Shown here piece after piece: positions 55,680-64,000 of a stretch of 64,000 nt of DNA (position 1 is its first letter; each line of letters opens with the position of its first letter). Position numbers and translations under genes: made by a program. The notes under the pieces are model-generated. The model was given only the letters and a program-made list of their open reading frames with translations, did no database searches and was not told the origin of the DNA. The DNA is from IDS-8 sp964607425. Its GTDB lineage: Bacteria > Pseudomonadota > Gammaproteobacteria > Steroidobacterales > Woeseiaceae. The stretch lies in NCBI GenBank assembly GCA_964607425.1, contig CAZSKQ010000004.1, forward strand, positions 30,058 through 94,057, written 5' to 3'.

Positions 55680-57071
55680 CTAACCCGGTGGCGTGCGGTC
55701 GGCGGGCCCTTGCAGGGGCGCCGTGGCCAGCTTTGCGGCGATGCCGGTGTAGGTGGCCGGCGTAAGATCCAGCAACCGCTGCTTCGCATCAGCTGGGATA
55801 TCCAGTGTGGCGATGAAATCGTGCAGCAGTTCCCGCGTCACCGCCTTGCCGCGAGTCAGTGCCTTGAGTTTTTCGTACGGCTCCGCGATGCCGTGGCAGC
55901 GCATGACCGTCTGGATCGCTTCGCCCAGCACCTCCCAGGCCGACTCGAGGTCGCGCCCGATAGCCGCCGTGTCCGGCTGCACCTTGTCGAGCCCCTTGAC
56001 CACGGACTGGACGGCGACGAGCACGTGTCCGGCGGCGACGCCGAAGTTTCGCTGCAGCGTCGAGTCGCTGAGGTCCCTCTGCCAGCGCGAAACCGGCAAC
56101 TCGGCCGCGAAATGGTTCAGCAGCGCCGATGCCAGCTCGAGGTTACCTTCGGCATTTTCGAAATCGATCGGGTTCACCTTGTGCGGCATGGTCGAGGAAC
56201 CGGTCTCGCTGCTCGTGACCCGCAGGCGGAAGTAGCCGAGCGAAATGTAGCCCCACATGTCACGGCAGAAGTCGAGCAGCACGGTGTTGTAGCGGGCGAG
56301 CGCGTGCGCATACTCCGCTATCCAGTCGTGCGGCTCGATCTGCGTGGTAAGGGGATTCTGCGTGAGCCCGAGCGATTCGACGAAGCGGCGGCTGACGTCC
56401 GCCCAGTCGACTCCGGGGCAGGCGACGGTGTGTGCGTTGAAATTGCCCACGGCGCCGTTCATCTTGCCCCGGGCCTCGACTTTTGCCCATTGGGCTTGCG
56501 CGTGCGCGAGGCGCGCGGCGACATTGGCGAGTTCCTTGCCCACCGTCGTCGGCGAGGCCGCCTGCCCATGGGTGCGCGAGAGCATGGCAAGGTCCGCGTA
56601 CCGGCCTGCCATGGAGCGCAGCTTCGCGAGCACCTCCTTCATGGCCGGCAGCAGGACCTCGTCCCGCCCGAACTTGAGCATCAACGCATACGCCAGGTTG
56701 TTGATGTCTTCGGAGGTGCAGCCGAAGTGGATGAAATCGCCGATGGTCCCGACGTCCCTGCCGCTGCCGAGCTGTTCCCGCAGGAAGTACTCGACGGCTT
56801 TGACGTCGTGGTTGGTAGTCGCTTCGATGCGCTTGATCTTCTCCGCGTCGTCGGTGGAAAAGCCGTCGTTGATGCGGTTCAGCGCGCCCTTTACCAGCGG
56901 CGAGAGGTGCGGAAGCGCTTCGAAGGACGGTTCGTCGGCGAGCCACTGCAGCCACCGGATTTCGACGAGAAGCCGATAGCGGATCAGTCCGTACTCGCTG
57001 AAGATGTCTCGTAAGCGTCCGACCCGGCCCGCGTAGCGGCCGTCGACCGGTGACAAAGCCTTGATGCTCAT
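55680..57071 (-). CDS. purB: Adenylosuccinate lyase
   Basis: 463 aa. SSETGSSTMPHKVNPIDFEN is the signature of the fumarase/aspartase superfamily in its PurB form, and SRTHGQAASPTTVGKELANV carries a catalytic His. The start (ATG 57071, MSIKALSPVDGRYAGRVGRL) agrees with E. coli PurB. It cleaves adenylosuccinate and SAICAR in purine synthesis, releasing fumarate. It is divergent from fumC with 86 bases between, so two enzymes of the same fold and with fumarate in common share a control region. Confidence 0.97.
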   Translation of the reverse strand: MSIKALSPVDGRYAGRVGRLRDIFSEYGLIRYRLLVEIRWLQWLADEPSFEALPHLSPLVKGALNRINDGFSTDDAEKIKRIEATTNHDVKAVEYFLREQLGSGRDVGTIGDFIHFGCTSEDINNLAYALMLKFGRDEVLLPAMKEVLAKLRSMAGRYADLAMLSRTHGQAASPTTVGKELANVAARLAHAQAQWAKVEARGKMNGAVGNFNAHTVACPGVDWADVSRRFVESLGLTQNPLTTQIEPHDWIAEYAHALARYNTVLLDFCRDMWGYISLGYFRLRVTSSETGSSTMPHKVNPIDFENAEGNLELASALLNHFAAELPVSRWQRDLSDSTLQRNFGVAAGHVLVAVQSVVKGLDKVQPDTAAIGRDLESAWEVLGEAIQTVMRCHGIAEPYEKLKALTRGKAVTRELLHDFIATLDIPADAKQRLLDLTPATYTGIAAKLATAPLQGPADRTPPG

Positions 57072-57157
57072 GGCTCCGAACTGGACTATGGCGAAGCGCG
57101 AATCATACACTATTGGCTGCAGCCGCCGGTTGGCGGCGGCGCGGAGAGCAAGGCGTA

Positions 57158-58546
57158 ATGAGCGAGAAGAACTACCGTACCGAGAAAGACAGCCTGGGCG
57201 AGCTGCGGGTGCCCGCGGACGCGCTCTGGGGCGCACAGACGCAACGGGCAATCGACAACTTTCCTATCAGCGGCATCCCGATGCCCCGCCGCTTTATCCA
57301 GGCGCTCGGGCTGGTCAAGTGGGCGGCCGCCGGCGCGAATGCGGAGCTTGGCTTGCTGACGAGCGACAAGGCGGTCGCGATCCAGAAAGCCGCGCTATCC
57401 GTCGCGGAGGGCGAACACGATTCCCAGTTCCCGATCGACGTGTTCCAGACCGGCTCGGGTACGAGCTCCAACATGAACGCGAACGAGGTGATCGCGCATC
57501 TCGCGGCAGAACGTCTCGGGTCGCCCGTGCATCCTAACGATGACGTCAACATGAGCCAGAGCAGCAACGACGTCATCCCGACCTGCGTGCACGTCAGCGC
57601 AGCCATCGGCATCCACGATGCGCTGCAGCCATCCCTTGCCCACCTGCAGGAGGCGCTGCTCCGGAAAGCGGAGGAGACCCGCCACGTCGTGAAGACAGGC
57701 CGCACGCACCTGATGGACGCGATGCCGGTGACGCTGGCCCAGGAGCTGGAAGGCTGGTCGGCCCAGGTGGGCAGCTCGGCGGCAAGGCTCAACGATACGA
57801 TGAAGCGCCTCACCGCCATCGCACAGGGCGGCACGGCCGTCGGCACCGGCATCAATGCGCACCCCAAATTTGGCTCCAAGGTGGCCGTCCTGCTCTCCGA
57901 ACGCACCGGCATTGCGTTTCACCAGGCGCCCTCGCTGTTCGAAGCGTTGGCGGGGCAGGACACCGCCGTCGAGGCCTCCGGCCAGCTCAAGGTGCTCGCC
58001 GCCGGCCTGATGAAGATCGCGAACGACCTGCGCTGGATGAACTCCGGCCCGCTCGCCGGGCTGGGCGAGATCGCGCTGCCCGCGCTGCAGCCGGGATCCA
58101 GCATCATGCCCGGGAAAGTAAACCCGGTGATCCCCGAAGCCGTTACCATGGTGTGCGCCCAGGTCATCGGCAACGACGCCGCCATCACCGTCGCCGGGCA
58201 ATCCGGCAATTTCCAGCTCAATGTCATGCTGCCGCTCATTGCCTACAACCTGCTGCAGAGTATCGATATCCTGGCAAGTTCCTCCCGCCGGCTGGCCGAC
58301 GGTGCCATCTCCGGTTTCAGCGTCAACGAGGACAACCTGCGCGCGGCGCTCGACCGCAACCCGATCCTCGTCACCGCGCTGAACCCTGTCATCGGCTACG
58401 AGAAGGGCGCCGCAATCGCGAAAAAAGCCTACGCCGAGAGGCGGCCGGTGAAGGAGGTGGCAAAAGAGATGACAAATCTCGATGACGCAGAGCTCGACCG
58501 GCTGCTGGATCCGGCGGAGCTGGCGAAAGGCGGTATCCAACACTGA
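57158..58546 (+). CDS. fumC: Class II fumarate hydratase
   Basis: 462 aa. GSSIMPGKVNPVIPEAVTMV is the signature loop, VKTGRTHLMDAMPVTLAQEL holds the catalytic His and GSGTSSNMNANEVIAH the N-terminal motif. It is iron-independent and interconverts fumarate and malate. The ATG at 57158 (MSEKNYRTEKDSLGEL) follows AAGG. Divergent from purB. Confidence 0.97.
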   Translation: MSEKNYRTEKDSLGELRVPADALWGAQTQRAIDNFPISGIPMPRRFIQALGLVKWAAAGANAELGLLTSDKAVAIQKAALSVAEGEHDSQFPIDVFQTGSGTSSNMNANEVIAHLAAERLGSPVHPNDDVNMSQSSNDVIPTCVHVSAAIGIHDALQPSLAHLQEALLRKAEETRHVVKTGRTHLMDAMPVTLAQELEGWSAQVGSSAARLNDTMKRLTAIAQGGTAVGTGINAHPKFGSKVAVLLSERTGIAFHQAPSLFEALAGQDTAVEASGQLKVLAAGLMKIANDLRWMNSGPLAGLGEIALPALQPGSSIMPGKVNPVIPEAVTMVCAQVIGNDAAITVAGQSGNFQLNVMLPLIAYNLLQSIDILASSSRRLADGAISGFSVNEDNLRAALDRNPILVTALNPVIGYEKGAAIAKKAYAERRPVKEVAKEMTNLDDAELDRLLDPAELAKGGIQH

Positions 58547-58557
58547 GCAAGCAGCGA

Positions 58558-59193
58558 TTGCGGCTCACCGCCGCCGAGGTGCGGGAGCGGCTGGCCGGCA
58601 CGACGCTGCCCGAGAATCCCGCGCGGGTGGTACTGCCTGCGGAATTCGCGAGCTGGCCGGTGGAGTTCCGGCGGCAGGCAGACGGCGGGTTCAAGGCAGC
58701 GGGCGTGCTGATACCCATCGTCGCGAACCGCGAGCTTTCGGTGCTGCTGACGCGACGCGCGGAACACCTGAGATATCACGCCGGACAGGTCAGCTTTCCC
58801 GGCGGGCGCATGGAACCGGGCGACCGGAACATCGAGGCGACGGCGCTGCGCGAGACGCAGGAAGAGGTCGGCATCTCGCCGGCCGACGTGGAAATAGCGG
58901 GTTACCTGGAACCGGTGCTGACAGTCACCGGCTATACGATCACCCCGGTAGTGGGCCTCGTCCGGCCCGGCATCGAGCTGTCCATCGAGCCCGCCGAGGT
59001 GCAGCATGCCTTCGAGGTCCCGCTCTCCTTCCTGCTGGACACGCGCAACGCACATACCTCGACCCGGATGATGCACGGCGTCGCGGTGCCGGTGCTGGAG
59101 TACCGGTACGCGTCCGAGCGGATCTGGGGCGCCACCGCCAATATCCTGACGATCCTTCGCAGCGTGCTGTTAGAAACCGACGGTAATACATAG
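58558..59193 (+). CDS. nudL: CoA-type NUDIX hydrolase (NudL-like)
   Basis: 211 aa from a TTG at 58558. The NUDIX box is GGRMEPGDRNIEATALRETQ then EEVGI. Just before it LLTRRAEHLRYHAGQVSFPG carries the LLTxR motif of CoA pyrophosphatases (UPF0035). It should cleave CoA into 3',5'-ADP and phosphopantetheine. Spacing to fumC is 11 bases and to mazG 4 bases, giving a fumC-nudL-mazG run. Confidence 0.88.
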   Translation: MRLTAAEVRERLAGTTLPENPARVVLPAEFASWPVEFRRQADGGFKAAGVLIPIVANRELSVLLTRRAEHLRYHAGQVSFPGGRMEPGDRNIEATALRETQEEVGISPADVEIAGYLEPVLTVTGYTITPVVGLVRPGIELSIEPAEVQHAFEVPLSFLLDTRNAHTSTRMMHGVAVPVLEYRYASERIWGATANILTILRSVLLETDGNT

Positions 59194-59197
59194 CGAT

Positions 59198-59986
59198 ATG
59201 TCATCTATCGATAAATTACTGGAAATCATGGCAAGGCTCAGGGATCGCGAAACCGGCTGTCCCTGGGATCTCGAGCAGGACTTCGCGAGCATAGCCCCGT
59301 ACACGGTGGAGGAAGCCTACGAGGTGGCCGACGCCATCGCGCGCGGCGACCTGCCCGCGCTGCGCGGGGAACTCGGTGACCTGCTGCTGCAAGTCGTATT
59401 TCATGCACGCATGGCGGAGGAAGTCGGCGCGTTCGACTTCGAGGATGTCGCCGCCGGCATCACGGAAAAAATGATTCGCCGCCATCCGCACGTGTTCGGG
59501 ACCGCCGAGGAGCGCCGGCGCGGCGCCGTTGCCGGCAGCTGGGAACGCATCAAGGCACAGGAGCGGCAGGCGGCGGCGGGCGGTGCGGCACCCGGCGCGC
59601 TGGACGGTATCGCAAAGGCACTGCCGGCGCTGAAGCGGGCGCAGAAACTCGGCCGCCGCGCCGCCGGCGTCGGCTTCGACTGGCCGGACGCCGCGGGCCC
59701 GCGGCTGAAGCTCCTGGAGGAACTTGCCGAGCTGGACGAGGCGCGCCAGGAGGGCAACGCCGCGCGTACCAGCGAGGAGCTGGGCGACCTTTTGTTCGCG
59801 GTCGTCAATCTCGCGCGGCATCTCGACGTGGACGCGGAGGAGGCGCTCGCGGCCGCCAACCGGAAATTCGCGCGCCGGTTCCGGCGCATGGAGGAGGCCG
59901 TGGCCGCCGACGGCAGGGACCTCCGGGAGTTATCGATCGAGGTGCTGGAGGGATACTGGCAGGCGGCGAAGAAGCAGGAGCAGTAG
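59198..59986 (+). CDS. mazG: Nucleoside triphosphate pyrophosphohydrolase MazG
   Basis: 262 aa, two MazG domains. The N-terminal one has CPWDLEQDFASIAPYTVEEA and the metal-binding EEAYEVADAI ... GELGDLLLQVVFHA pattern. The C-terminal one has EELGDLLFAVVNLARHLDVD. RRHPHVFG is also typical. It cleaves all NTPs to NMP and pyrophosphate and removes damaged nucleotides. The ATG at 59198 is 4 bases after nudL. Confidence 0.96.
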   Translation: MSSIDKLLEIMARLRDRETGCPWDLEQDFASIAPYTVEEAYEVADAIARGDLPALRGELGDLLLQVVFHARMAEEVGAFDFEDVAAGITEKMIRRHPHVFGTAEERRRGAVAGSWERIKAQERQAAAGGAAPGALDGIAKALPALKRAQKLGRRAAGVGFDWPDAAGPRLKLLEELAELDEARQEGNAARTSEELGDLLFAVVNLARHLDVDAEEALAAANRKFARRFRRMEEAVAADGRDLRELSIEVLEGYWQAAKKQEQ

Positions 59987-60108
59987 GAATGGGGCAGCCC
60001 GGCCCCGTTTCCCCCGATCCGGTTCAGCCGCGGTTCATTGGCGCCGTCCTATCCTGCGCCCGAGGCTCGGGAGTGGGTTCCCGTTCCAGACGGCCAGGAG
60101 TAAAGACA

Positions 60109-60648
60109 ATGAATACGAAGACGATCCTGTCGGGCGCCGCGGCGACGGCGCTGTTGCTTGCCGGCGGCGCGGCGCTTGCGGACGGCCCCAGGCGCGGTGC
60201 CGTCTACGATTACGCGCAGGTCGTGAGTGTCCAGCCGAACGTCCGCTACGTGACGGTACGGACCCCGGTGCGCGAATGCTGGGAAGAGACGCGCCATTAC
60301 ACCGTCGAGCGCCATCCCCACCGGAATGTCACCGGCACCCTCATGGGCGCGGTGCTGGGCGGCGTCATCGGGCACCAGTTCGGCAGCGGCCGAGGCAACG
60401 ATGCGGCAACCGTAGCGGGTGTGCTGGCCGGCGCGGCGATTGGCGGCGATTCCGGCGAGCGGGTGCACGAAAGCTACTCGCGCCCGGTGCAGCGCTGCGA
60501 AACGCGCTACACGACGCACCAGGAGGAGCGCATCGACAGCTACCGTGTCATCTACCGCTATCGCGGCCAGAAATACGCCACCGATACGCCGTTCGACCCG
60601 GGCAAGCGGCTCCGCATCCGCGTGGACGTCCGGCCCGCGCCGTATTGA
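60109..60648 (+). CDS. Glycine-zipper 2TM-domain exported protein
   Basis: 179 aa with a signal peptide (LLLAGGAALADG). The core TGTLMGAVLGGVIGHQFGSG and DAATVAGVLAGAAIGGDSGE is a glycine-zipper double helix of the Rickettsia 17-kDa-antigen type. Two Cys (ECWEE and QRCETRY) flank the zipper and could form a disulfide. AGGAG lies 9 bases before the ATG at 60109. Located in the outer membrane or periplasm. Function not known. Confidence 0.82.
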   Translation: MNTKTILSGAAATALLLAGGAALADGPRRGAVYDYAQVVSVQPNVRYVTVRTPVRECWEETRHYTVERHPHRNVTGTLMGAVLGGVIGHQFGSGRGNDAATVAGVLAGAAIGGDSGERVHESYSRPVQRCETRYTTHQEERIDSYRVIYRYRGQKYATDTPFDPGKRLRIRVDVRPAPY

Positions 60649-60745
60649 ATCGCGCGGCCGTTCGTTGCATTCGCCCGGGCGAGCCACCAAAATGCGCCAC
60701 GCGCCGTGATGCGCCTCGAGACGTAGAACTACCCGGGTCACAACG

Positions 60746-61036
60746 ATGCGAATGCCGCCGAAAATGCTGATGCTGGTACTGGCCTTCGCGATGGCGCCGG
60801 CGGCGGCCGCCGATTTCGAGCGTTCGCCGCCCCGCCTTGACAGCTTCCTCGTCGCCCAGCAGGACGGGCCCTCGCTCAGCGAGGCGGTGGAGATGGTAAG
60901 GCGGCGATGCAACTGCCGCATCCTCAGCGCGGAAACGCGCACGAACGGCAATCGCGAAGTACACATCATCAAGGTGCTGACCGAGGACGGGAAGGTGAGG
61001 ACGGAGCGGATTCCCGGACGCAGCACTCGCGGGTAG
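60746..61036 (+). CDS. Small exported PepSY-like protein
   Basis: 96 aa. A signal peptide (MLVLAFAMAPAAAA) leads to SLSEAVEMVRRRCNCRILSA and NREVHIIKVLTEDGKVRTER, which fit a single PepSY-like unit: a helix followed by two strands. Genes of this type often stand before PhoP/PhoQ-like two-component genes, as here, with 11 bases to the response regulator. It may bind the periplasmic part of the sensor. Two close Cys (RCNCR) are unusual for the family. Confidence 0.7.
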   Translation: MRMPPKMLMLVLAFAMAPAAAADFERSPPRLDSFLVAQQDGPSLSEAVEMVRRRCNCRILSAETRTNGNREVHIIKVLTEDGKVRTERIPGRSTRG

Positions 61037-61047
61037 GCGCAAACACC

Positions 61048-61734
61048 ATGCGCCTGCTCCTGATCGAAGACGACGATACGCTGCGCGAGTCTCTGGGCCG
61101 GCAGCTTGCCGACCAGGGCTTTGCCCTCGAGCAGGCGGCCGACGGCAGGGAAGGCCTGTACTACGCGCTGGAGTACCCGATCGACCTCGCGATCGTCGAC
61201 CTCGGCCTGCCCGAAATCCCGGGGCTCGACCTGATCCGCGAGCTGCGGGAGAAGGGCAAAACCTACCCGGTCCTGGTGCTGACCGCCCGCGACCGCTGGC
61301 AGGACAAGGTCGACGGGCTGTCAGCGGGCGCCGACGATTACGTCGTCAAGCCGTTTCATTTCGAGGAAATACTCGCCCGGGTCAACGCACTTCTGCGCCG
61401 CAGCGGCGGCTGGGCATCGCCGCTTCTTGCCGCAGGCCCGGTCACGCTGGATACCGCGCGCCAGGAGCTGACCGTCGACGGCCGGGCGGTCGAGCTCACG
61501 AGCTTCGAGTACCGCATCCTGGAGCACCTGATGATGCGCGCGGGCGAGGTCATCTCGAAGTCGGAGCTGACCGATCGCCTCTATGACCAGGACTTCGAGC
61601 GCGACAGTAACGTGATCGAGGTCTTTATCGGCCGGTTGCGCCGGAAAATCGATCCGGACAACACTATCAAGCCGATCGAGACCCTGCGCGGCCGCGGCTA
61701 CCGCTTTGCGCTGGAACGTCACCAGGAGCCCTAA
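61048..61734 (+). CDS. OmpR/PhoP-family response regulator
   Basis: 228 aa. The receiver domain has LLIEDDDTLRES (acidic pocket), VDLGLPEIPGL (phosphoacceptor Asp) and LVLTARDRWQDKVDGLSAGA with the conserved Thr, then DDYVVKPFHFEEIL with Lys. The C-terminal winged helix is VELTSFEYRILEHLMMRAGE through VFIGRLRRKIDPDN. It resembles PhoP. The cognate sensor follows after 11 bases. Confidence 0.93.
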   Translation: MRLLLIEDDDTLRESLGRQLADQGFALEQAADGREGLYYALEYPIDLAIVDLGLPEIPGLDLIRELREKGKTYPVLVLTARDRWQDKVDGLSAGADDYVVKPFHFEEILARVNALLRRSGGWASPLLAAGPVTLDTARQELTVDGRAVELTSFEYRILEHLMMRAGEVISKSELTDRLYDQDFERDSNVIEVFIGRLRRKIDPDNTIKPIETLRGRGYRFALERHQEP

Positions 61735-61745
61735 GTAAACCGCCG

Positions 61746-63095
61746 ATGCATTCGCTAAGCGCCCGGCTCCTGGTCTCCGTCAGTTTCCTGCTACTCGTCT
61801 TCTTCGGTGCGACCATCGTCCTGCTGGACACGGCTTTTCGCGAGGCGGGGGAGCAGGCGCAGCGAAACATCCTGGACGGCCACCTGATGTCGCTGCTTGC
61901 AGCGGCCGAGCCGAACGCCGAGGGCGAGCTGGAAATGCCCGCGGACCTTCCGGAAGAACGCTTCGCGACCCCCGGCTCCGGGCTTTATGCGGAGCTGCGC
62001 GACAGCCGCGGCGATCCCGTGTGGCGGTCGCGGTCCTCGCTCGGGCACGAGCTGCCGTATCCGAAACCGGTTGTGCAGGGTGAGCAGCAGTATGCGGTGA
62101 TTGCCTCGTCGGACGGCGACGAGCTCATGGCCCTGAGCCTGGCGGTGGCCTGGGAGTTGCCCGACGGCAAGCTCGAGCCCTACACCTTCAGCATCGCCGA
62201 GAGCCGTGACACGTTCCACGCCCAGATTGCCGCTTTCCAGAAGCAGTTGTTCGGCTGGTTTGCCGCCGTGGCGTTCGGCATCCTGTTCGCGATCTCGCTG
62301 GTGATGCGCGGGATACTGAGGCCGCTGCGGCAGATCGAGAAGGAAATTGGCGAAATCGAGGAGGGCCGGCGGCAATCGTTATCGGAGGCTTTCCCTTCCG
62401 AGCTGCGCGGGGTCGCACTCAACACCAACGTTCTGATCCGGACCGAACGGGCGCGCTCGGAACGCTATCGGCACACGCTGGGGAATCTTGCGCACAGCCT
62501 CAAGACGCCACTCGCGGCTATCCGGTCACTGCTTTCGGAGCAGCCGGAATCGGATCTCCGGGAGAAAATCGAGCACCAGGTCGAGCGCATGAACGATATC
62601 GTGCGCTACCAGCTGCGCAAGCCGGCGCGCTATGCGGCCGAGGGATTTGGCGTTGGTTCCGTCGCGATCGAGAAGGAGCTGGAGCGGTTGGCCGATGCCC
62701 TCGCGAAGGTTTACAAGGACAAGGAGCCGCGCATCGGCATCGACGTCGCCGAAGGTGCGGCGTTTCGCGGTGACAGCGGCGATTTCCTGGAGCTTGCCGG
62801 TAACCTGCTCGATAACGCATGCAAGTGGAGCCGAAAAGAAGTGGCCATTCGTGTGCGGCCGGCCGGCGGCAAGGGCAACGGCTTCCAGATGACGGTAACG
62901 GACGATGGCTCCGGCATCCCGGAAGCCGACGCGGAGCGCCTGCTCGAGCGCGGCATGCGCCTGGACGAAAACGCGCCGGGGCACGGCATCGGCCTCGCCG
63001 TTGTGCGCGAGATCGCGACCTCCTACGGCGGCACCGTGGACATCGGCCGCTCCGACCAGGGCGGCGCCCGCATCACGGTAACAATCCCCCTGTAG
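61746..63095 (+). CDS. PhoQ-like sensor histidine kinase
   Basis: 449 aa. Two membrane helices (about 10-28 and 168-190) bracket a periplasmic sensor domain, a HAMP-like linker follows, then the dimerisation domain with the phosphorylated His in NLAHSLKTPLAAIRSLL. The ATPase domain has NLLDNACKWSRKEV (N box), VTDDGSGIPEADAE (G1) and APGHGIGLAVVREIA (G2). The H-box wording LAHSLKTPL is that of PhoQ. Stimulus unknown; divalent ions or antimicrobial peptides are guesses from relatives. Its TAG stop lies in a palindromic repeat unit. Confidence 0.92.
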   Translation: MHSLSARLLVSVSFLLLVFFGATIVLLDTAFREAGEQAQRNILDGHLMSLLAAAEPNAEGELEMPADLPEERFATPGSGLYAELRDSRGDPVWRSRSSLGHELPYPKPVVQGEQQYAVIASSDGDELMALSLAVAWELPDGKLEPYTFSIAESRDTFHAQIAAFQKQLFGWFAAVAFGILFAISLVMRGILRPLRQIEKEIGEIEEGRRQSLSEAFPSELRGVALNTNVLIRTERARSERYRHTLGNLAHSLKTPLAAIRSLLSEQPESDLREKIEHQVERMNDIVRYQLRKPARYAAEGFGVGSVAIEKELERLADALAKVYKDKEPRIGIDVAEGAAFRGDSGDFLELAGNLLDNACKWSRKEVAIRVRPAGGKGNGFQMTVTDDGSGIPEADAERLLERGMRLDENAPGHGIGLAVVREIATSYGGTVDIGRSDQGGARITVTIPL

Positions 63096-63115
63096 GAGCC
63101 CGCCATGCGGGCGAC
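63091..63115. repeat. Single GTAGGAGC-type palindromic unit
   Basis: A 25-base unit identical to the two at 43893 and 43935. It overlaps the stop codon of the histidine kinase (TAG, 63093-63095). Confidence 0.85.
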
Positions 63116-63235
63116 CCACCACCGTATGTCCCCGCCTTACGCCCCCTGCAAGCCGGCCGCTCCCTTCGTGCGACGAAAACGAAATCCCTCCGCCGCACTC
63201 AAACTCAAACCGGAACCCCGTCCCCTTTTTTCCCC

Positions 63236-64000
63236 CTACGGTGCCTTGCGGGCTCCGGTCCAGGTCATGAGGGCGTCCAGCATTTCCAGCGGCGCCGGGA
63301 AGACGATCGTGTTGGTCTTGTCGTTGGCGATGTCCTTCAGCGTCTGCAGGTAGCGCAACTGCAGTGCCTGCTTCTCCGAAGCCAGCGTGCGCGCGGCGTC
63401 GGCGAGCTTCTGCGCGGCCTGCAATTCGCCTTCGGCGTTGATCACCTTGGCGCGCCGGGAGCGCTCCGCCTCCGCCTGCTGCGCGATCGCGCGGATCATG
63501 CTCTCGTCGAGGTCCACGTGCTTGATCTCGACGTTGGCTACCTTGATACCCCAGTTATCGGTGCGCTGGTCGAGGATGGACTGGATGTCGGCATTCAGCT
63601 TGTCGCGTTCCGCCAGCATGTCGTCGAGCTCGTGCCGGCCCAGCACCGACCTCAGGGTGGTCTGCGAAAGCTGGCTGGTTGCTTCGAAGACGTTCGCGAC
63701 GCGGATGACGGCTTTTTCCGGATCGACAATGCGGAAATAGATCACGGCGTTGACCTTCACCGACACGTTATCGCGGGAAATCACGTCTTGCGTCGGCACG
63801 TCCAGCACGATCACCCGCAGGTCGACCTTCGTCATCGTCTGGATGATCGGAAAGAGCAGGATCAGGCCCGGCCCTTTTACGCGCTGGAAGCGTCCAAGGA
63901 AAAAGACGACGCCGCGCTCGTACTCCTTCAACACTTTGACTGTGTTGTAAAGCAGGATGGCCAGGATCGCGATGATCAGGGCGATGGTTGTTATTCCGGC
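63236..64000 (-). CDS. Slipin/stomatin-like SPFH protein, 5' end outside window
   Basis: At least 254 residues. The frame is open to the window edge with an N-terminal membrane segment (ITTIALIIAILAILLYN), then VLKEYERGVVFFLGRFQRVK, the opening of a prohibitin/stomatin (SPFH) domain. LDVPTQDVISRDNVSVKVNA, LRSVLGRHELDDMLAERDKL and VDLDESMIRAIAQQAEAERS are conserved in bacterial slipins, which are usually encoded after an NfeD protein. It should form oligomers on the inner membrane. The coiled-coil region (about 175-215) is Ala/Glu-rich. The start codon is not in the window. Confidence 0.9.
   Translation of the reverse strand, partial: AGITTIALIIAILAILLYNTVKVLKEYERGVVFFLGRFQRVKGPGLILLFPIIQTMTKVDLRVIVLDVPTQDVISRDNVSVKVNAVIYFRIVDPEKAVIRVANVFEATSQLSQTTLRSVLGRHELDDMLAERDKLNADIQSILDQRTDNWGIKVANVEIKHVDLDESMIRAIAQQAEAERSRRAKVINAEGELQAAQKLADAARTLASEKQALQLRYLQTLKDIANDKTNTIVFPAPLEMLDALMTWTGARKAP

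Overview
The window is a GC-rich, densely coded chromosomal segment of a gammaproteobacterium. The evidence is gene order and gene type: ruvC-ruvA-ruvB-ybgC-tolQRAB-pal-cpoB in one run, a fused aspartokinase/homoserine dehydrogenase followed by thrB and thrC, a synthetase-type RelA with an EFDD motif and a decayed hydrolase half, nudJ beside mnmA, and a PhoQ-like kinase. A scaffold gap of exactly 100 N inside tatD shows this is a draft or metagenome assembly. The content (secreted peptidases, a Rieske oxygenase, a PQQ-type sugar dehydrogenase, formate-tetrahydrofolate ligase) fits an aerobic heterotroph. I cannot fix the family from sequence alone.

Layout. 1-6.8 kb: a partial M19 dipeptidase lipoprotein, a possible 36-aa membrane peptide, a DUF3300 protein with a repetitive tail, a MITE-like element, an MFS transporter whose 3' end runs into that element, and a MocR regulator divergent from an EamA transporter. 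6.8-9.2 kb: an unknown gene, a Cys-rich zinc-ribbon protein, queC and queE (7-deazaguanine synthesis). 9.2-16.9 kb: two unknown proteins, an M13 peptidase, a Rieske oxygenase, an M20 amidohydrolase and a PQQ-type dehydrogenase. 17-21.9 kb: fhs, arfB, an FAD oxidoreductase, a cytochrome c lipoprotein and a DUF5658-like protein. 22-27.8 kb: sucA-sucB-lpdA, the whole 2-oxoglutarate dehydrogenase complex. 27.9-38.3 kb: relA (reverse), yebC, ruvCAB and tol-pal. 38.3-43.9 kb: tRNA-Lys(UUU), thrA-thrB-thrC and a NERD protein. 44-47.3 kb (reverse): tatD, two paralogous DUF1538 membrane proteins, a PII-like protein and a CBS protein in a tightly coupled operon. 47.4-49 kb: an 18-residue-repeat secreted protein and a YgjP-like metallopeptidase. 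49.3-57.1 kb (reverse): purB, a PLD-like gene, nudJ, mnmA, acnA and a DUF2333 gene. 57.2-60 kb: fumC, a CoA-type NUDIX hydrolase and mazG. 60.1-63.1 kb: a glycine-zipper protein, a PepSY-like peptide and a two-component pair. 63.2-64 kb: a slipin cut by the window end.

How the genes work together. sucAB-lpdA, acnA and fumC give three TCA steps. thrABC carries aspartate to threonine. queCE makes the queuosine precursor preQ0. ruvCAB resolves Holliday junctions and tol-pal-cpoB maintains the envelope during division. nudJ, the CoA-type NUDIX gene and mazG are nucleotide-housecleaning enzymes.

The least-explained parts are: the DUF1538 pair with PII-like and CBS sensors; two 235-245 bp elements sharing terminal inverted repeats and internal blocks at matching offsets; a GTAGGAGC-type palindromic repeat family whose units begin exactly on the TAG stop codons of four genes; a nested double palindrome near 12.8 kb; and the 18-residue VNG-repeat protein. 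No CRISPR array, prophage, integrase or transposase gene was seen.
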